From Glaciecola sp048820975 (GTDB lineage Bacteria; Pseudomonadota; Gammaproteobacteria; Enterobacterales; Alteromonadaceae), in contig NZ_JBMEUF010000001.1 of NCBI RefSeq assembly GCF_048820975.1, forward strand, positions 1,240,001 to 1,304,000: a stretch of 64,000 bases of DNA, written 5' to 3'. Below, piece by piece: positions 34,761-44,290 of the stretch. A program made the position numbers and the translations under genes. Position 1 is the stretch's first letter. Every line of letters begins with the position of its first letter. Below the pieces are notes generated by a model. It saw only the letters and a list, made by a program, of their open reading frames with translations. It did no database searches and was not told the origin of the DNA.

Positions 34761-34889
34761 AGCGTTCAATACCTTCTTAAAAGGTGACAATTATTAGCGA
34801 AAGAGGATAGCAAGGCATATTCTGAAAAGAAAGCAGCCTTCATGATAAGATTAAACCAACAAAGAGGCGAGCATTTGCCAGCCTAATAT

Positions 34890-35729
34890 TTGAGTCACTA
34901 TATTTGCAAGGAAATTTCATTGGATCATTTAACACTAGGTAAAAAAACAGAATATTCAGAGTACTACGATGCATCCCTACTCCAGGGGGTGCCACGTTCC
35001 TTGAGTCGAGATGAAATAGCGCTACCTGACCCTTTGCCTTTTACTGGGTCAGATATGTGGAATGGCTATGAAGTGTCATGGTTAAACACGAAAGGTAAAC
35101 CGCTTGTGGCTATTTTACAATGCAGCGTCCCCATTGATTCGCCTAACTTGATTGAGTCAAAATCATTTAAGCTTTATTTAAACAGTTTCAATCAAAGCAA
35201 GTTTGATGACGCTGATTCAGTATTGAACTTAATGCAGAGGGACTTATCAAAATGCGCTGGCGCTGAGGTAAGGCTCAAATTAATACCAAGTCGCGATTTC
35301 TCGCAGCTCAAAATTGGCGATTTTAGCGGTACTCTTCTAGATGACATAGATATTGAAATTGATAATTATGGCCTACAACCAGAAAAGTTATCGTGCGAAA
35401 CAGGACATGTGCAAGAAACCTTAGTAAGCCATTTGTTAAAATCTAATTGTTTGATCACCAATCAACCCGATTGGGGCAGTGTTATGATCAAATACGAAGG
35501 TAAAAAAATTCAACATAGTTCACTTTTGCGATATCTTGTTTCTTTCAGACAACACAATGAATTTCATGAACAGTGTGTTGAACGAATTTTCTATGATATT
35601 TTGCGTTTTTGTCAACCCGAAAAACTTACCGTTTATGCAAGATACACGCGCCGCGGGGGCCTTGATATAAACCCATTTAGATCTAACTTTGAATCGCCCT
35701 ATCAAGATGAACGCCTTGCTAGACAATAA
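34890..35729 (+). CDS. queF: NADPH-dependent 7-cyano-7-deazaguanine reductase
   Basis: Reduces preQ0 to preQ1 in queuosine synthesis. Long (two-domain YqcD) form, 279 aa. The QueF motif ESKSFKLYLNSFNQ is in the N-terminal half. The catalytic Cys is in LLKSNCLITNQPDWGS, and EFHEQCVERIFYDILRF supplies further active-site residues. ARYTRRGGLDINPFRS closes the protein. The start is TTG (34890), matching the family N-terminus MSxY. Confidence 0.95.
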   Translation: MSHYICKEISLDHLTLGKKTEYSEYYDASLLQGVPRSLSRDEIALPDPLPFTGSDMWNGYEVSWLNTKGKPLVAILQCSVPIDSPNLIESKSFKLYLNSFNQSKFDDADSVLNLMQRDLSKCAGAEVRLKLIPSRDFSQLKIGDFSGTLLDDIDIEIDNYGLQPEKLSCETGHVQETLVSHLLKSNCLITNQPDWGSVMIKYEGKKIQHSSLLRYLVSFRQHNEFHEQCVERIFYDILRFCQPEKLTVYARYTRRGGLDINPFRSNFESPYQDERLARQ

Positions 35730-35774
35730 ATTACCCGCACTATTACAAAATAAATGTGTCACAAAGGATATTAG

Positions 35775-37166
35775 ATGAGTAACGTTTACCAGTTAAATCC
35801 CGTTGGTTGGATGTCGCAGCTGTCACAGTTAGAAATGAATCTACTAGAACAATCAACAACAGATGACCTACATCAAATCTTTAGAAACTGCTGCCTTGCA
35901 GTGCTAAATGCGGGTGTTGAGCAAGATGATTCAGAGGCTCTTTTTGATGAGTATAAAGATTTTTCAGTTCGCCTTATTCGTAAAGAGCGAGGGGTTAAAA
36001 TTGAACTCACAAATCCACCCGAAAATGCCTTTGTAGACGGAAAGTTAATTTCAGGAGTACATGAGCACCTGTTTTCTGTGCTGCGCGATATGCTCTATAT
36101 GAGCAGTAAGCACAACGCTCAATTTGATTCTATTGCACATAGAATAGAAACTCCTGATTGCGCCAATAACGACACTAACATTACTACCCACGTGGTATTT
36201 GATATGATGCGCCATGCCAATGCCATCGGTGCTCAGGCTCCGGCAAACATGGTAATTTGTTGGGGTGGGCATTCTATTGTAATGGAAGAGTATAAGTATA
36301 CCAAAGAGGTTGGCTACGAGCTTGGTTTGCGAGGCATGAATATTTGCACAGGCTGCGGACCAGGAGCCATGAAAGGCCCCATGAAAGGAGCCGCAATCGG
36401 CCATGCTAAGCAAAGAATTAAGCAAGGCCGATATTTGGGTATAACAGAGCCTAGCATTATAGCCGCAGAGCCCCCTAACGCTATTGTAAATGAACTGATT
36501 ATTATGCCTGATATTGAAAAACGCCTTGAAGCATTTGTTCGAATTGCGCACGCAATTGTGATATTTCCAGGTGGTGTAGGCACGGCTGAAGAGTTGCTTT
36601 ATTTGCTCGGATTAATGTTAGATGATGCCAACAAAGACCAAGTTATTCCCTTGATACTAACAGGCCCTGAAAGCAGGCGTTCATACTTTGAAGCAATAGA
36701 TGACTTTATTGGCGCCACCTTAGGCCCGCAAGCTCAAAGTAAGTACAAAATAATTGTTGGTGATGCTGCTAAAGTTGCCACCGAGCTTGCGCAAGCACAA
36801 GAAACAGTGAAAGACTTTAGAAAAGAAAAAGGCGATTCATTTAATTTTAATTGGACCTTACATATACCTACTGATTTTCAACAGCCTTTTATTCCAAGCC
36901 ACGAATCAATGGCTGCATTAGATTTACATTTGAACCAACCAATTTCTGCCTTAGCGGCCACATTGAGAAAGTGCTTTTCAGGTATAGTAGCGGGTAACGT
37001 TAAGTCTGATGGGGTTAAACAAATAAAAGAGAAAGGCCCCTTCCAACTTAGTGGCGATGCTCTACTGATGGAAAAAATGGACACATTACTAAGCTCTTTT
37101 GTCGCACAAGGGCGAATGAAGCTTCCTGGCTCAACTTATACTCCTTGTTATAAGGTACATGCTTAA
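35775..37166 (+). CDS. ppnN: Pyrimidine/purine nucleotide 5'-monophosphate nucleosidase
   Basis: Releases the base from nucleoside monophosphates. In E. coli it is allosterically stimulated by (p)ppGpp. The LOG-like Rossmann core shows CTGCGPGAMKGPMKGA and FPGGVGTAEELLYLLG (the PGGxGTxxE motif). N- and C-terminal extensions of about 130 residues each are characteristic of PpnN/YgdH. 463 aa, against 454 in E. coli. Shine-Dalgarno AAAGGA. 45 bp after queF, so likely cotranscribed. Confidence 0.93.
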   Translation: MSNVYQLNPVGWMSQLSQLEMNLLEQSTTDDLHQIFRNCCLAVLNAGVEQDDSEALFDEYKDFSVRLIRKERGVKIELTNPPENAFVDGKLISGVHEHLFSVLRDMLYMSSKHNAQFDSIAHRIETPDCANNDTNITTHVVFDMMRHANAIGAQAPANMVICWGGHSIVMEEYKYTKEVGYELGLRGMNICTGCGPGAMKGPMKGAAIGHAKQRIKQGRYLGITEPSIIAAEPPNAIVNELIIMPDIEKRLEAFVRIAHAIVIFPGGVGTAEELLYLLGLMLDDANKDQVIPLILTGPESRRSYFEAIDDFIGATLGPQAQSKYKIIVGDAAKVATELAQAQETVKDFRKEKGDSFNFNWTLHIPTDFQQPFIPSHESMAALDLHLNQPISALAATLRKCFSGIVAGNVKSDGVKQIKEKGPFQLSGDALLMEKMDTLLSSFVAQGRMKLPGSTYTPCYKVHA

Positions 37167-37342
37167 TGCTTCCCTTAATACTCATTCACAGTGATTACTC
37201 GCGCAGTTTCTATGCGCTAAGCGATTACATACCCATCACTCAAATCAATTTTGGCCATACATGCTATCTGAATTATAAAGACTGGTGTAAAATAAACGCA
37301 TTACGATTAAATCAAGTAGCGCTTAGCTAACAAGGAAACCCA

Positions 37343-38350
37343 ATGACACAACAAAGAATTACCGTAATTCCAGGCGACGGTATTGGCCCAGATATCATCG
37401 ATTCTGCGATTCAAGTGCTTAATAAAGTAGGATGCGACTTTGCCTACGACTATGCAGATGCTGGCTTGATGGCACTTGAAAACCATGGTGAGTTGCTTCC
37501 TGAAGAAACCAAAGCCTTAATTGCGAAAAACAAAGTCGCGCTAAAAGGCCCTTTAACTACTCCTGTAGGGGAAGGCTTTACGTCAATTAATGTGAGTCTG
37601 CGTAAGCAATTTAAACTGTATGCTAACTTGCGCCCAGTATTATCATTTAACGGTACCAAAGCTCGTTATGAAGATATTGATATTATTACTGTGCGTGAAA
37701 ACACTCAAGGTATGTATTCAGGCTTAGGCCAAGTGGTTTCGGAAGATGGCAATGAAGCTGAAGCCATGAGTAAAATTACGCGTGAAGGTGCTGAAAAAAT
37801 AGTGGTTTTTGCATACGAACTTGCTCGCCGCGAAGGCCGTAAAAAAGTCACCGCCGTTCACAAAGCTAACATTCTTAAATCAACCTCAGGATTGTTTTTG
37901 AAAGTAGCTCGTGAAGTAGGCGCTCGTTACCCTGACATTCAGTCAGATGAAATGATTGTTGATAATTGCTGTATGCAGCTTGTAATGAACCCACATCAGT
38001 TTGATGTGATTGTGACCACAAACTTATTTGGTGACATTTTATCTGACCTATGTGCAGGTTTAGTAGGCGGATTAGGTATGGCGCCAGGCGCTAACATTGG
38101 TGAAGATTGCGCAATCTTTGAAGCTGTACATGGCTCAGCACCTGATATTGCAGGTAAAAATTTAGCTAATCCAACCTCGGTTATTTTAGCTTCGATTCAA
38201 ATGCTTGAGTATTTGAATATGGCCGATAAAGCAGAAAAAATTAGAAGCGCTTTAAAAGATGTGATTGAATCAGGCGATCGCACGACTCGCGACTTAGGTG
38301 GGGAGCACGGCACCACTGACTTCACGCAGGCAATTTTAGAAAGACTGTAA
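37343..38350 (+). CDS. Isocitrate dehydrogenase, short NAD-type family
   Basis: 335 aa, in the isocitrate/isopropylmalate dehydrogenase superfamily. It starts ITVIPGDGIGPDI. Substrate-site features are TTPVGEGFTSINVSLRKQFKLYANLRP (Ser and Arg cluster) and TVRENTQGMYSG. VTTNLFGDILSDLCAGLVGGLG binds metal, and EAVHGSAPDIAGK is the cofactor loop. It is closer to the short NAD-dependent mitochondrial-type IDH than to E. coli Icd or LeuB. Homoisocitrate or tartrate activity cannot be excluded by eye. Monocistronic, with a terminator downstream. Confidence 0.85.
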   Translation: MTQQRITVIPGDGIGPDIIDSAIQVLNKVGCDFAYDYADAGLMALENHGELLPEETKALIAKNKVALKGPLTTPVGEGFTSINVSLRKQFKLYANLRPVLSFNGTKARYEDIDIITVRENTQGMYSGLGQVVSEDGNEAEAMSKITREGAEKIVVFAYELARREGRKKVTAVHKANILKSTSGLFLKVAREVGARYPDIQSDEMIVDNCCMQLVMNPHQFDVIVTTNLFGDILSDLCAGLVGGLGMAPGANIGEDCAIFEAVHGSAPDIAGKNLANPTSVILASIQMLEYLNMADKAEKIRSALKDVIESGDRTTRDLGGEHGTTDFTQAILERL

Positions 38351-38379
38351 CACTTAAAGTCTTAGGAAAGAATATAAGC

Positions 38380-38412
38380 CAGAGTACGCAAAAAGCGGCT
38401 CTGGTTTTTTTA
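38380..38412 (+). terminator. Terminator after the isocitrate dehydrogenase gene
   Basis: CCAGAG (38380-38385) pairs with CTCTGG (38400-38405), extended by CGC/GCG inside and an A-rich loop. A run of seven Ts follows. It separates the IDH gene from the carrier-protein cassette. Confidence 0.85.
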
Positions 38413-38552
38413 TTTCCAAAATAAAGCCTTTATTGCATTGCCACTTTAAATTTTGGCTTAGTATTTGTATAGCAAGTACTTATTTAGCAGTATTGCGTTT
38501 AAACAACAAAATTTTGGCTAATTTATTACGCTTTAAAATAAGAGAGGCAACA

Positions 38553-38804
38553 GTGGCGTTGAGAGAAACAATAATAGAAAAGTTTAACGAAGCTTTAGAG
38601 CAAATTGATTCTGATAAAGAGTACCTCACCATTCGTGATGAGCAAATACTATTAGATACTGATTTAGATTCTTTAGGGTTTGCCATTTTAGTTGCCCTAC
38701 TTGATGAAGAACTTGGGTTTGACCCATTTCAGTTAATGCAAACGCCAGTTTATCCAACAACTTTCGGTGAATTCGTAAATATTTACGAGAATGCAAATGG
38801 CTAA
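38553..38804 (+). CDS. Acyl carrier protein
   Basis: 83 aa. The phosphopantetheine attachment motif is DTDLDSLGFA with Ser40. A four-helix ACP pattern surrounds it, and the end is acidic. I use the GTG at 38553 because AGAGAGG lies 6 bases upstream. The frame stays open for 40 further codons, but those look non-coding. It is distinct from a housekeeping AcpP (no DSLDTVELVMALE-type loop). It overlaps the following ligase gene by 8 bp. Confidence 0.75.
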   Translation: MALRETIIEKFNEALEQIDSDKEYLTIRDEQILLDTDLDSLGFAILVALLDEELGFDPFQLMQTPVYPTTFGEFVNIYENANG

Positions 38805-40155
38805 AGCACTAAGGGAATATCTTTCTTTAGTTCCGCCTGAACGGCCATTTTTACTTGATGAGCAAGGTGAAGCACTAAGCTATGGCGCTGTGCTAAAGCT
38901 CACTGATGACACAGCTAAAAAATACGCTCATTTAAATAATGCAAGAGGTGCAATTGTAAGCGATAGCAGTTACACAATAGCACTCTTGTTACCCGCTCTT
39001 AATTCTTTGCTAAGCGGTATTTATTTACAAGCACAAGACATTACTCCCGAGCATGCTAAGAGAATTTATAAAGCCGCCAAAATTGATTTCATTATAGAGT
39101 TAAGTGAAGGGAAGATAAAAAATATCACTCGCATTAGTGAAGATACACCTTTTGCAAATCATGATGATGCCAATTCACAAGACATATGCACTTGCTTGTT
39201 AGCTACTTCAGGCACAACAGGTGAGCCGAAGCTCTTATCTTACACATTAGATACCTTATTCGCGACAAGTAGCAAGAATATAGACGCAGGGCAAAAATAT
39301 CGCTGGGGCTTATGTTATGAGCCAAACCGATTTGCTGGCTTACAGGTGTATTTACAGGCTATAGCGTCTGGTTCATCACTTTTAGTCGCAAGCGATTTAA
39401 GTAATACAAGTGCTTTGCTAAGCGTATTTACTCGAGCCAATGTAAATAGCATTTCAGCAACCCCCTCTTTATGGCGTAAATTCCTCATGAGCCCTGAACA
39501 TGCACTATTATCTTTGAGTAATATCACCTTAGGGGGCGAAATAAGCCAACAAACCTTACTTAATTCATTAGTGCATGCATTTCCTAAGGCTCACATTATA
39601 CATATTTACGCTTCTACTGAAGCGGGAGTTTCAATTACGGTCAAAGATAAAAAAGCGGGATTTCCGAGCGCTTGGTTAAACAAAAGTAAATCGCTGCCTG
39701 TTGAGTTAAAAGTAGTTAATAGAATACTATGGATAAAAACTCAGTTTCCTGCAGATGATATTGTATTAGGTGAACTAAGCAAAGATAACGATGGCTTTAT
39801 CAATACCGGTGACATGGTTGAAGTACTAAACGAACGCGTACAATTTATTGGTCGGGATAATGGTTCAATAAACGTGGGGGGCAATAAAGTAATGCCAGAG
39901 AAAGTCGAAAACGTCCTACTGGCTCACCCAGAAGTGTTGATGGCTAGATGTTATGCTAAAACAAATTCAATATTGGGTTCATTGGTTTGCGCAGATATTG
40001 TACTTAAAACACATAAAGAGCAATTGGATAACAAAGCGCTAAAAAGAAACTTAAAATTTTTCTGCAAAGGCAAGCTGAACACTTTTGAAATACCCGCAAC
40101 ATTTAATTTTGTACAAACGATTGCTACTAATATCAACGGAAAAATAAAAAGGTAA
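38797..40155 (+). CDS. Acyl-AMP ligase (ANL superfamily)
   Basis: Activates a carboxylic acid with ATP and presumably loads it on the neighbouring ACP. Motifs in order: ATP loop LLATSGTTGEPK (about 136-145), IYASTEAG (adenine site), INTGDM (ribose Asp), GRDNGSINVGGNKVMPEKVE (hinge) and NINGKIKR with the C-terminal catalytic Lys. About 452 aa, short for the family. The acyl pocket cannot be read by eye. It is sandwiched between an ACP gene (8-bp overlap) and an SDR gene. Confidence 0.8.
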   Translation: MAKALREYLSLVPPERPFLLDEQGEALSYGAVLKLTDDTAKKYAHLNNARGAIVSDSSYTIALLLPALNSLLSGIYLQAQDITPEHAKRIYKAAKIDFIIELSEGKIKNITRISEDTPFANHDDANSQDICTCLLATSGTTGEPKLLSYTLDTLFATSSKNIDAGQKYRWGLCYEPNRFAGLQVYLQAIASGSSLLVASDLSNTSALLSVFTRANVNSISATPSLWRKFLMSPEHALLSLSNITLGGEISQQTLLNSLVHAFPKAHIIHIYASTEAGVSITVKDKKAGFPSAWLNKSKSLPVELKVVNRILWIKTQFPADDIVLGELSKDNDGFINTGDMVEVLNERVQFIGRDNGSINVGGNKVMPEKVENVLLAHPEVLMARCYAKTNSILGSLVCADIVLKTHKEQLDNKALKRNLKFFCKGKLNTFEIPATFNFVQTIATNINGKIKR

Positions 40156-40161
40156 TTTTTC

Positions 40162-40887
40162 ATGAAAAAATCGGTAATTGTAACGGGAGCGGGAAAAGGC
40201 TTGGGGCTTGAAATTAGTAAAGTATTGCTAAAAGAAGGATATAAAGTAATTGCTATAAGCCGAAGTATAACAGAAGCAAGCGAATCCCTCAGCCAAAAAT
40301 ACCCTCAAGATTTTTCATTCTACATGTTTGATTTTGCCAAGCTTAAAGAAATATCTTGGCTAGTAAAAGAAATAGTTAAAACACATGGTAGGCCATACGG
40401 TTTAGTCAATAATGCAGCGATTGGCAATGATGGCGTTCTTGGCACCATGCATGAACAGGATATTAGCGACATTATTCGCATCAATATTGAAGCCCCCATA
40501 TTAATGAGTAAATATGTGTCACGTTCAATGATGCTTAATAAGCAAGGGCGCATAATAAACATTGGCTCAATCATTGGCTCTACCGGCTTTAATGGATTAA
40601 GCGTATATGGCGCAAGCAAAGCAGCCATGCAAGGCTTTAGCAAATCGCTAGCGCGAGAATTAGGGCGGGCAAATATAACGGTAAACACCCTAGCACCAGG
40701 ATACATGCAAACAAACATGACCACAGGTTTACAAGGTAATAAATTAGCAAGCATTGAGCGTAGAAGCCCACTAGGCCACCTAGCTAACGTTAATGATGCG
40801 GCTTATGGCGTAGTTTACTTATTATCAGAAGGTGCACGAAATGTAACCGGCACTAGCTTGACCATAGATGCAGGTAGCACAGCGTAA
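40162..40887 (+). CDS. SDR oxidoreductase, FabG-like
   Basis: 241 aa, classical short-chain dehydrogenase. Cofactor motif TGAGKGLG (8-15), NNAAIG, then the catalytic Ser136, Tyr149 and Lys153 (YGASK). LAPGYMQTNMT and NVTGTSLTIDAGS at the end are typical of 3-oxoacyl-ACP reductases. The gene starts 6 bp after the ligase stop (AAGGT as RBS), so it probably acts on the acyl group carried by the cassette's ACP. Confidence 0.85.
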   Translation: MKKSVIVTGAGKGLGLEISKVLLKEGYKVIAISRSITEASESLSQKYPQDFSFYMFDFAKLKEISWLVKEIVKTHGRPYGLVNNAAIGNDGVLGTMHEQDISDIIRINIEAPILMSKYVSRSMMLNKQGRIINIGSIIGSTGFNGLSVYGASKAAMQGFSKSLARELGRANITVNTLAPGYMQTNMTTGLQGNKLASIERRSPLGHLANVNDAAYGVVYLLSEGARNVTGTSLTIDAGSTA

Positions 40888-40929
40888 TATAATTATTGTT
40901 ACCCCGAACAGCTTATTATAGGTCCTAAC

Positions 40930-41145
40930 TTATACTTCGACTCCGTTGTACTGTGATGCTAGGTCATCTAAATCAGAACACGTTGAATCAAACCCCCTAC
41001 CATCAAACTCATAGCTAACTTGTACGCAGCTAGAGCGCTTAAACAAACGGCCTTTAACCTCATGCAAAGACCAATGCTTTAACTCGTTTAAAAAGCGATG
41101 AGCAACTTGCTCATTACTAAATTGATACTGAATGGATGTGATCAT
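40930..41145 (-). CDS. Small hypothetical protein
   Basis: 71 aa from the ATG at 41145 (MITSIQYQFSNEQVAHRFLNELKHW); an upstream GTG at 41205 is open. The pattern of alternating strands and one helix, with KGRLFKRSSCVQVSYEF in the middle and an acidic end, looks like a real small alpha/beta protein. I do not recognise the family and see no good Shine-Dalgarno. It stands alone, divergent from the ComEA-like gene. Confidence 0.4.
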   Translation of the reverse strand: MITSIQYQFSNEQVAHRFLNELKHWSLHEVKGRLFKRSSCVQVSYEFDGRGFDSTCSDLDDLASQYNGVEV

Positions 41146-41269
41146 ATTTTGTGAGAAATTAAGTGAATTTTGAAAATCTGTACTCAAAGCCAAGTTGGCG
41201 AGCACGCAAAGTAACTATAAGCTAATTGTACGTGCAATTGCACGCTAACCCAACTAAAAGGAAACTTAA

Positions 41270-41611
41270 ATGAAACTACAAAAATGGATGATTACTTTCT
41301 CAGTATTAGTGCTTGCTTTGATGCAATATTCTCATAGTGTACAAGCAAACGGCAAAAGTACCGGCTTATCTAGCATGACAGCTAATAACATTTTTATGCA
41401 GGATACTGCGCAAGTAGCAAACTCTGTAAATATCAATACTGCTAGCGCAGATGAATTATCAACTCTACCAGGGGTTGGTATGAAAAAAGCAGAAGCTATT
41501 ATTGATTATAGAGAACTAAATGGAGACTTCACATCAACAGAAGAAATTGTGAATGTAAAAGGTATTGGGCCGAAAATGCTTGAGAAAATAAGCGCGCTAA
41601 TAACTATTTAA
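41270..41611 (+). CDS. ComEA-like helix-hairpin-helix protein
   Basis: 113 aa. A signal peptide (about 1-26, ending SVQA) exports it. The mature C-terminal domain (about 52-113) is a tandem helix-hairpin-helix: VNINTASADELSTLPGVGMKKAEAIIDY, then VNVKGIGPKMLEKI. This is the ComEA DNA-binding fold that pulls incoming DNA into the periplasm during transformation. No other competence gene is near. RBS AAAAGGAAA. Confidence 0.85.
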   Translation: MKLQKWMITFSVLVLALMQYSHSVQANGKSTGLSSMTANNIFMQDTAQVANSVNINTASADELSTLPGVGMKKAEAIIDYRELNGDFTSTEEIVNVKGIGPKMLEKISALITI

Positions 41612-41661
41612 GCGACTATTATTCTGCTAGTCAAAACGCTATTCATACTAGCACTGAAACT

Positions 41662-41701
41662 AAAAAGCCAACACACCTCAAATTAGTGTGATGGCTTTTT
41701 T
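41662..41701. terminator. Bidirectional terminator between comEA-like gene and galU
   Basis: AAAAAGCCA-a-CACAC ... GTGTG-a-TGGCTTTTT forms a long stem with an 8-base loop. A/T runs on both sides let it serve the convergent comEA-like and galU transcripts. Confidence 0.8.
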
Positions 41702-41734
41702 AATAGTTTTATTCTGTGAATATGAAGCTAGCTA

Positions 41735-42634
41735 CTAGTAATTGGCAGCTACTTCTTTCAAGTATTCAATAAATTCAGGTCCAAGCTCAGGGTGACGAAC
41801 AGCATAATCTATATTCGCTTTCATATAACCAAGCTTGCTTCCACAATCATGGCTTCTACCTTTCATGTAATACGCATCAACTTGCTCATGCTCCATAAGC
41901 GTATCTATAGCATCTGTAAGCTGAATTTCACCGCCGGCGCCAGGAAGCGTAGTAGGTAATAGGTCCCAAATCTTTTCAGATAACACGTAACGGCCTACAA
42001 CCGCTAAATCAGATGGTGCATCATCTAAATCAGGCTTTTCTACCATTTTATGAATTTTAGCTGATTCACCAGGGTTTAAATTCTTCCCTTCCAAATCAAC
42101 AATACCAAATTTAGAGACATCTTCTTGAGCCACTTGCTCAACCATTACTTGGCTAACACGGCTAGTATTAAATTTTGCAACCATATCAGCTAAGTTATCT
42201 TTTTTCGGATTACTTGTTGCATCATCAATAATAACATCAGGCAGTACAACGGCGAACGGGCTATCACCCACCATAGGTAGAGCACACATAATTGCATGAC
42301 CTAAGCCATTAGCAACACCTTGACGCACGTGCATAATAGTTACATCTTTAGGGCAAATTTGTTGTACAGCCTCTAGTAACTGGCGCTTAACACGCTTTTC
42401 CAAGGTAGCCTCTAGTTCAAATGACGTATCAAAGTGATTTTCAATGCTATTTTTACTCGCGTGGGTAACAAGAATAATCTCTTTAAGTCCTGCTTGCACA
42501 CACTCGTTAACAACGTACTGGATAAGTGGTTTATCAACAACGGGTAGCATTTCTTTGGGAATAGCTTTAGTTGCTGGCAACATTCTTGTACCTAGTCCTG
42601 CAACGGGGATAACTGCTTTTTTCACTTGACTCAT
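41735..42634 (-). CDS. galU: UTP-glucose-1-phosphate uridylyltransferase
   Basis: Makes UDP-glucose. 299 aa. The nucleotidyltransferase motif is IPVAGLGTRMLPATKAIPKEMLPVVDKPLIQY. Further signatures are FAVVLPDVIIDD (metal Asp) and MVEKPDLDDAPSDLAVVGRYVLS. GGEIQLTDAI is present near the C-terminus. With the adjacent ugd it would supply UDP-glucuronate. RBS AGGAAG. 47 bp after ugd. Confidence 0.95.
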   Translation of the reverse strand: MSQVKKAVIPVAGLGTRMLPATKAIPKEMLPVVDKPLIQYVVNECVQAGLKEIILVTHASKNSIENHFDTSFELEATLEKRVKRQLLEAVQQICPKDVTIMHVRQGVANGLGHAIMCALPMVGDSPFAVVLPDVIIDDATSNPKKDNLADMVAKFNTSRVSQVMVEQVAQEDVSKFGIVDLEGKNLNPGESAKIHKMVEKPDLDDAPSDLAVVGRYVLSEKIWDLLPTTLPGAGGEIQLTDAIDTLMEHEQVDAYYMKGRSHDCGSKLGYMKANIDYAVRHPELGPEFIEYLKEVAANY

Positions 42635-42681
42635 TGTAGCTTCCTATTTATTGCGTTACTTACGTAACCTTTCATCCTAAA

Positions 42682-44025
42682 TTAAATAACCGGTGATACC
42701 GATAATCCACGACCTATTGCATAGTAATGCAATCCGTATTCCGAAACGGTTTCTGGGTCAAATAAATTTCTTCCGTCAAATAAAACGGGGGTTTTTAAGG
42801 TGCCTTTAATATGCGCAAAGTCAGGCGCTTTAAACGCCTGCCATTCAGTACAAATTACTAAGCAATCAGCGTTATTTAAAGTGGCTTCTTTAGTGCCCAT
42901 TAAACTTAAGTCACTGCGTGCACCATAAATTCGCTGGGTTTCTTCCATCGCTTCTGGATCATAGGCTTGGACCTTGGCGCCCTGCTCCCACAATTTCTCC
43001 ATCAGCACTCTTGAAGAAGCTTCACGCATATCATCGGTATTCGGCTTAAATGATAAACCCCACAAAGCAATGGTTTTTCCAGCCACATCATTGTTAAAAT
43101 GACGCATGATGTAATCAAATAATTTTTCTTTTTGGCGGTAGTTAACTGCTTCTACTGATTGCAATACCTTAGCATCATAACCCACTGCAGTTGCACTACG
43201 AATAAGCGCCTGCACATCTTTAGGGAAACAAGAGCCGCCATAACCACAACCAGGATAAATAAATTGATAACCAATTCTTGAATCACTACCAATACCTTTA
43301 CGAACATTTTCTATGTCTGCACCAAATTGCTCTGCTAAGTTTGCCATTTCATTCATAAAACTGATTTTAGTGGCTAGCATGCAGTTCGCAGCATATTTTG
43401 TGAGTTCTGCGCTGCGCACATCCATAACAATAATTTTATCGTGGTTACGATTAAATGGTGCATACAATTCACGCAGTTTCTTCTCAGAAGTAGCGCTTTT
43501 AGTGCCAAGAATTATCCGGTCAGGGCTCATGCAATCTTTAACTGCGGCGCCTTCTTTAAGAAATTCTGGGTTTGATACCACATCAAACGTAAAATCATTC
43601 CCCACTTCAGCGAGTACTTCATTCACTCTTGCCGTGACTTTATCTGCGGTGCCTACAGGAACAGTAGACTTGTTGATGATAATTTTATGACCGTTCATAT
43701 GCGTAGCTATGCTGCTCGCTACCGCTAATACGTATTTTAAATCAGCTGAGCCATCTTCATCAGGTGGTGTACCTACAGCTATAAATATTACATCACCGTG
43801 TGCAATACCCGCGGCTGCATCAGTAGTAAACTTTACTCTTCCAGCTTCAAAATTTGAAGTAACTAGTGGCGTCAAGCCAGGCTCGTAGATGGGGATTATG
43901 CCTTTTTCAAGGTTATCTACTTTATTTTGGTCTACATCTACACAAACTACTTCGTGTCCTACTTCAGCTAACACAGCTGCTTGCACAAGGCCTACATAGC
44001 CTATACCAAAAACCGTTACTTTCAT
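42682..44025 (-). CDS. ugd: UDP-glucose 6-dehydrogenase
   Basis: Two-step NAD oxidation of UDP-glucose to UDP-glucuronate. The N-terminal Rossmann motif is VFGIGYVGLVQAAVLAEVGHEV. VSNPEFLKEGAAVKDCM is conserved, and the active-site Cys is in GYGGSCFPKD (about residue 260). The C-terminal UDP-binding domain has LWGLSFKPNTDDMREA. 447 aa, the longer bacterial form. RBS AAGGAAA. Forms a pair with galU at the distal end of the polysaccharide locus. Confidence 0.95.
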   Translation of the reverse strand: MKVTVFGIGYVGLVQAAVLAEVGHEVVCVDVDQNKVDNLEKGIIPIYEPGLTPLVTSNFEAGRVKFTTDAAAGIAHGDVIFIAVGTPPDEDGSADLKYVLAVASSIATHMNGHKIIINKSTVPVGTADKVTARVNEVLAEVGNDFTFDVVSNPEFLKEGAAVKDCMSPDRIILGTKSATSEKKLRELYAPFNRNHDKIIVMDVRSAELTKYAANCMLATKISFMNEMANLAEQFGADIENVRKGIGSDSRIGYQFIYPGCGYGGSCFPKDVQALIRSATAVGYDAKVLQSVEAVNYRQKEKLFDYIMRHFNNDVAGKTIALWGLSFKPNTDDMREASSRVLMEKLWEQGAKVQAYDPEAMEETQRIYGARSDLSLMGTKEATLNNADCLVICTEWQAFKAPDFAHIKGTLKTPVLFDGRNLFDPETVSEYGLHYYAIGRGLSVSPVI

Positions 44026-44290
44026 TAATATTTCCTTTTACAAAACGAGCTAAACATTAGCAACATTGTATGACGTGTACATTACAAAACTATATAAGCG
44101 CCCATAAATAAGTTTCCACTTATAAAGTAATTTCAGATGTCGACTATAGCGAATATTGCAGCACAAAAACAGGGCGCATTATTTCTTATGGTGCAATGAG
44201 TGAGCAATGTGGGATGGGTATATAATAGGAACACCTTAACCTCCCCATGAAACGATTAAAACAAAAGCAATAAACATGCCCGCAATAAAA

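Noticed and set aside
36051..36551. A 166-codon minus-strand frame inside ppnN
   Set aside because: It is opposite a well-recognised gene and has low-complexity Cys/His/Asn-rich content with no family signal.
38433..38552. An N-terminal extension of 40 residues on the acyl carrier protein
   Set aside because: The extension starts at the previous terminator, looks random, and a GTG with a strong Shine-Dalgarno lies at the natural ACP start.
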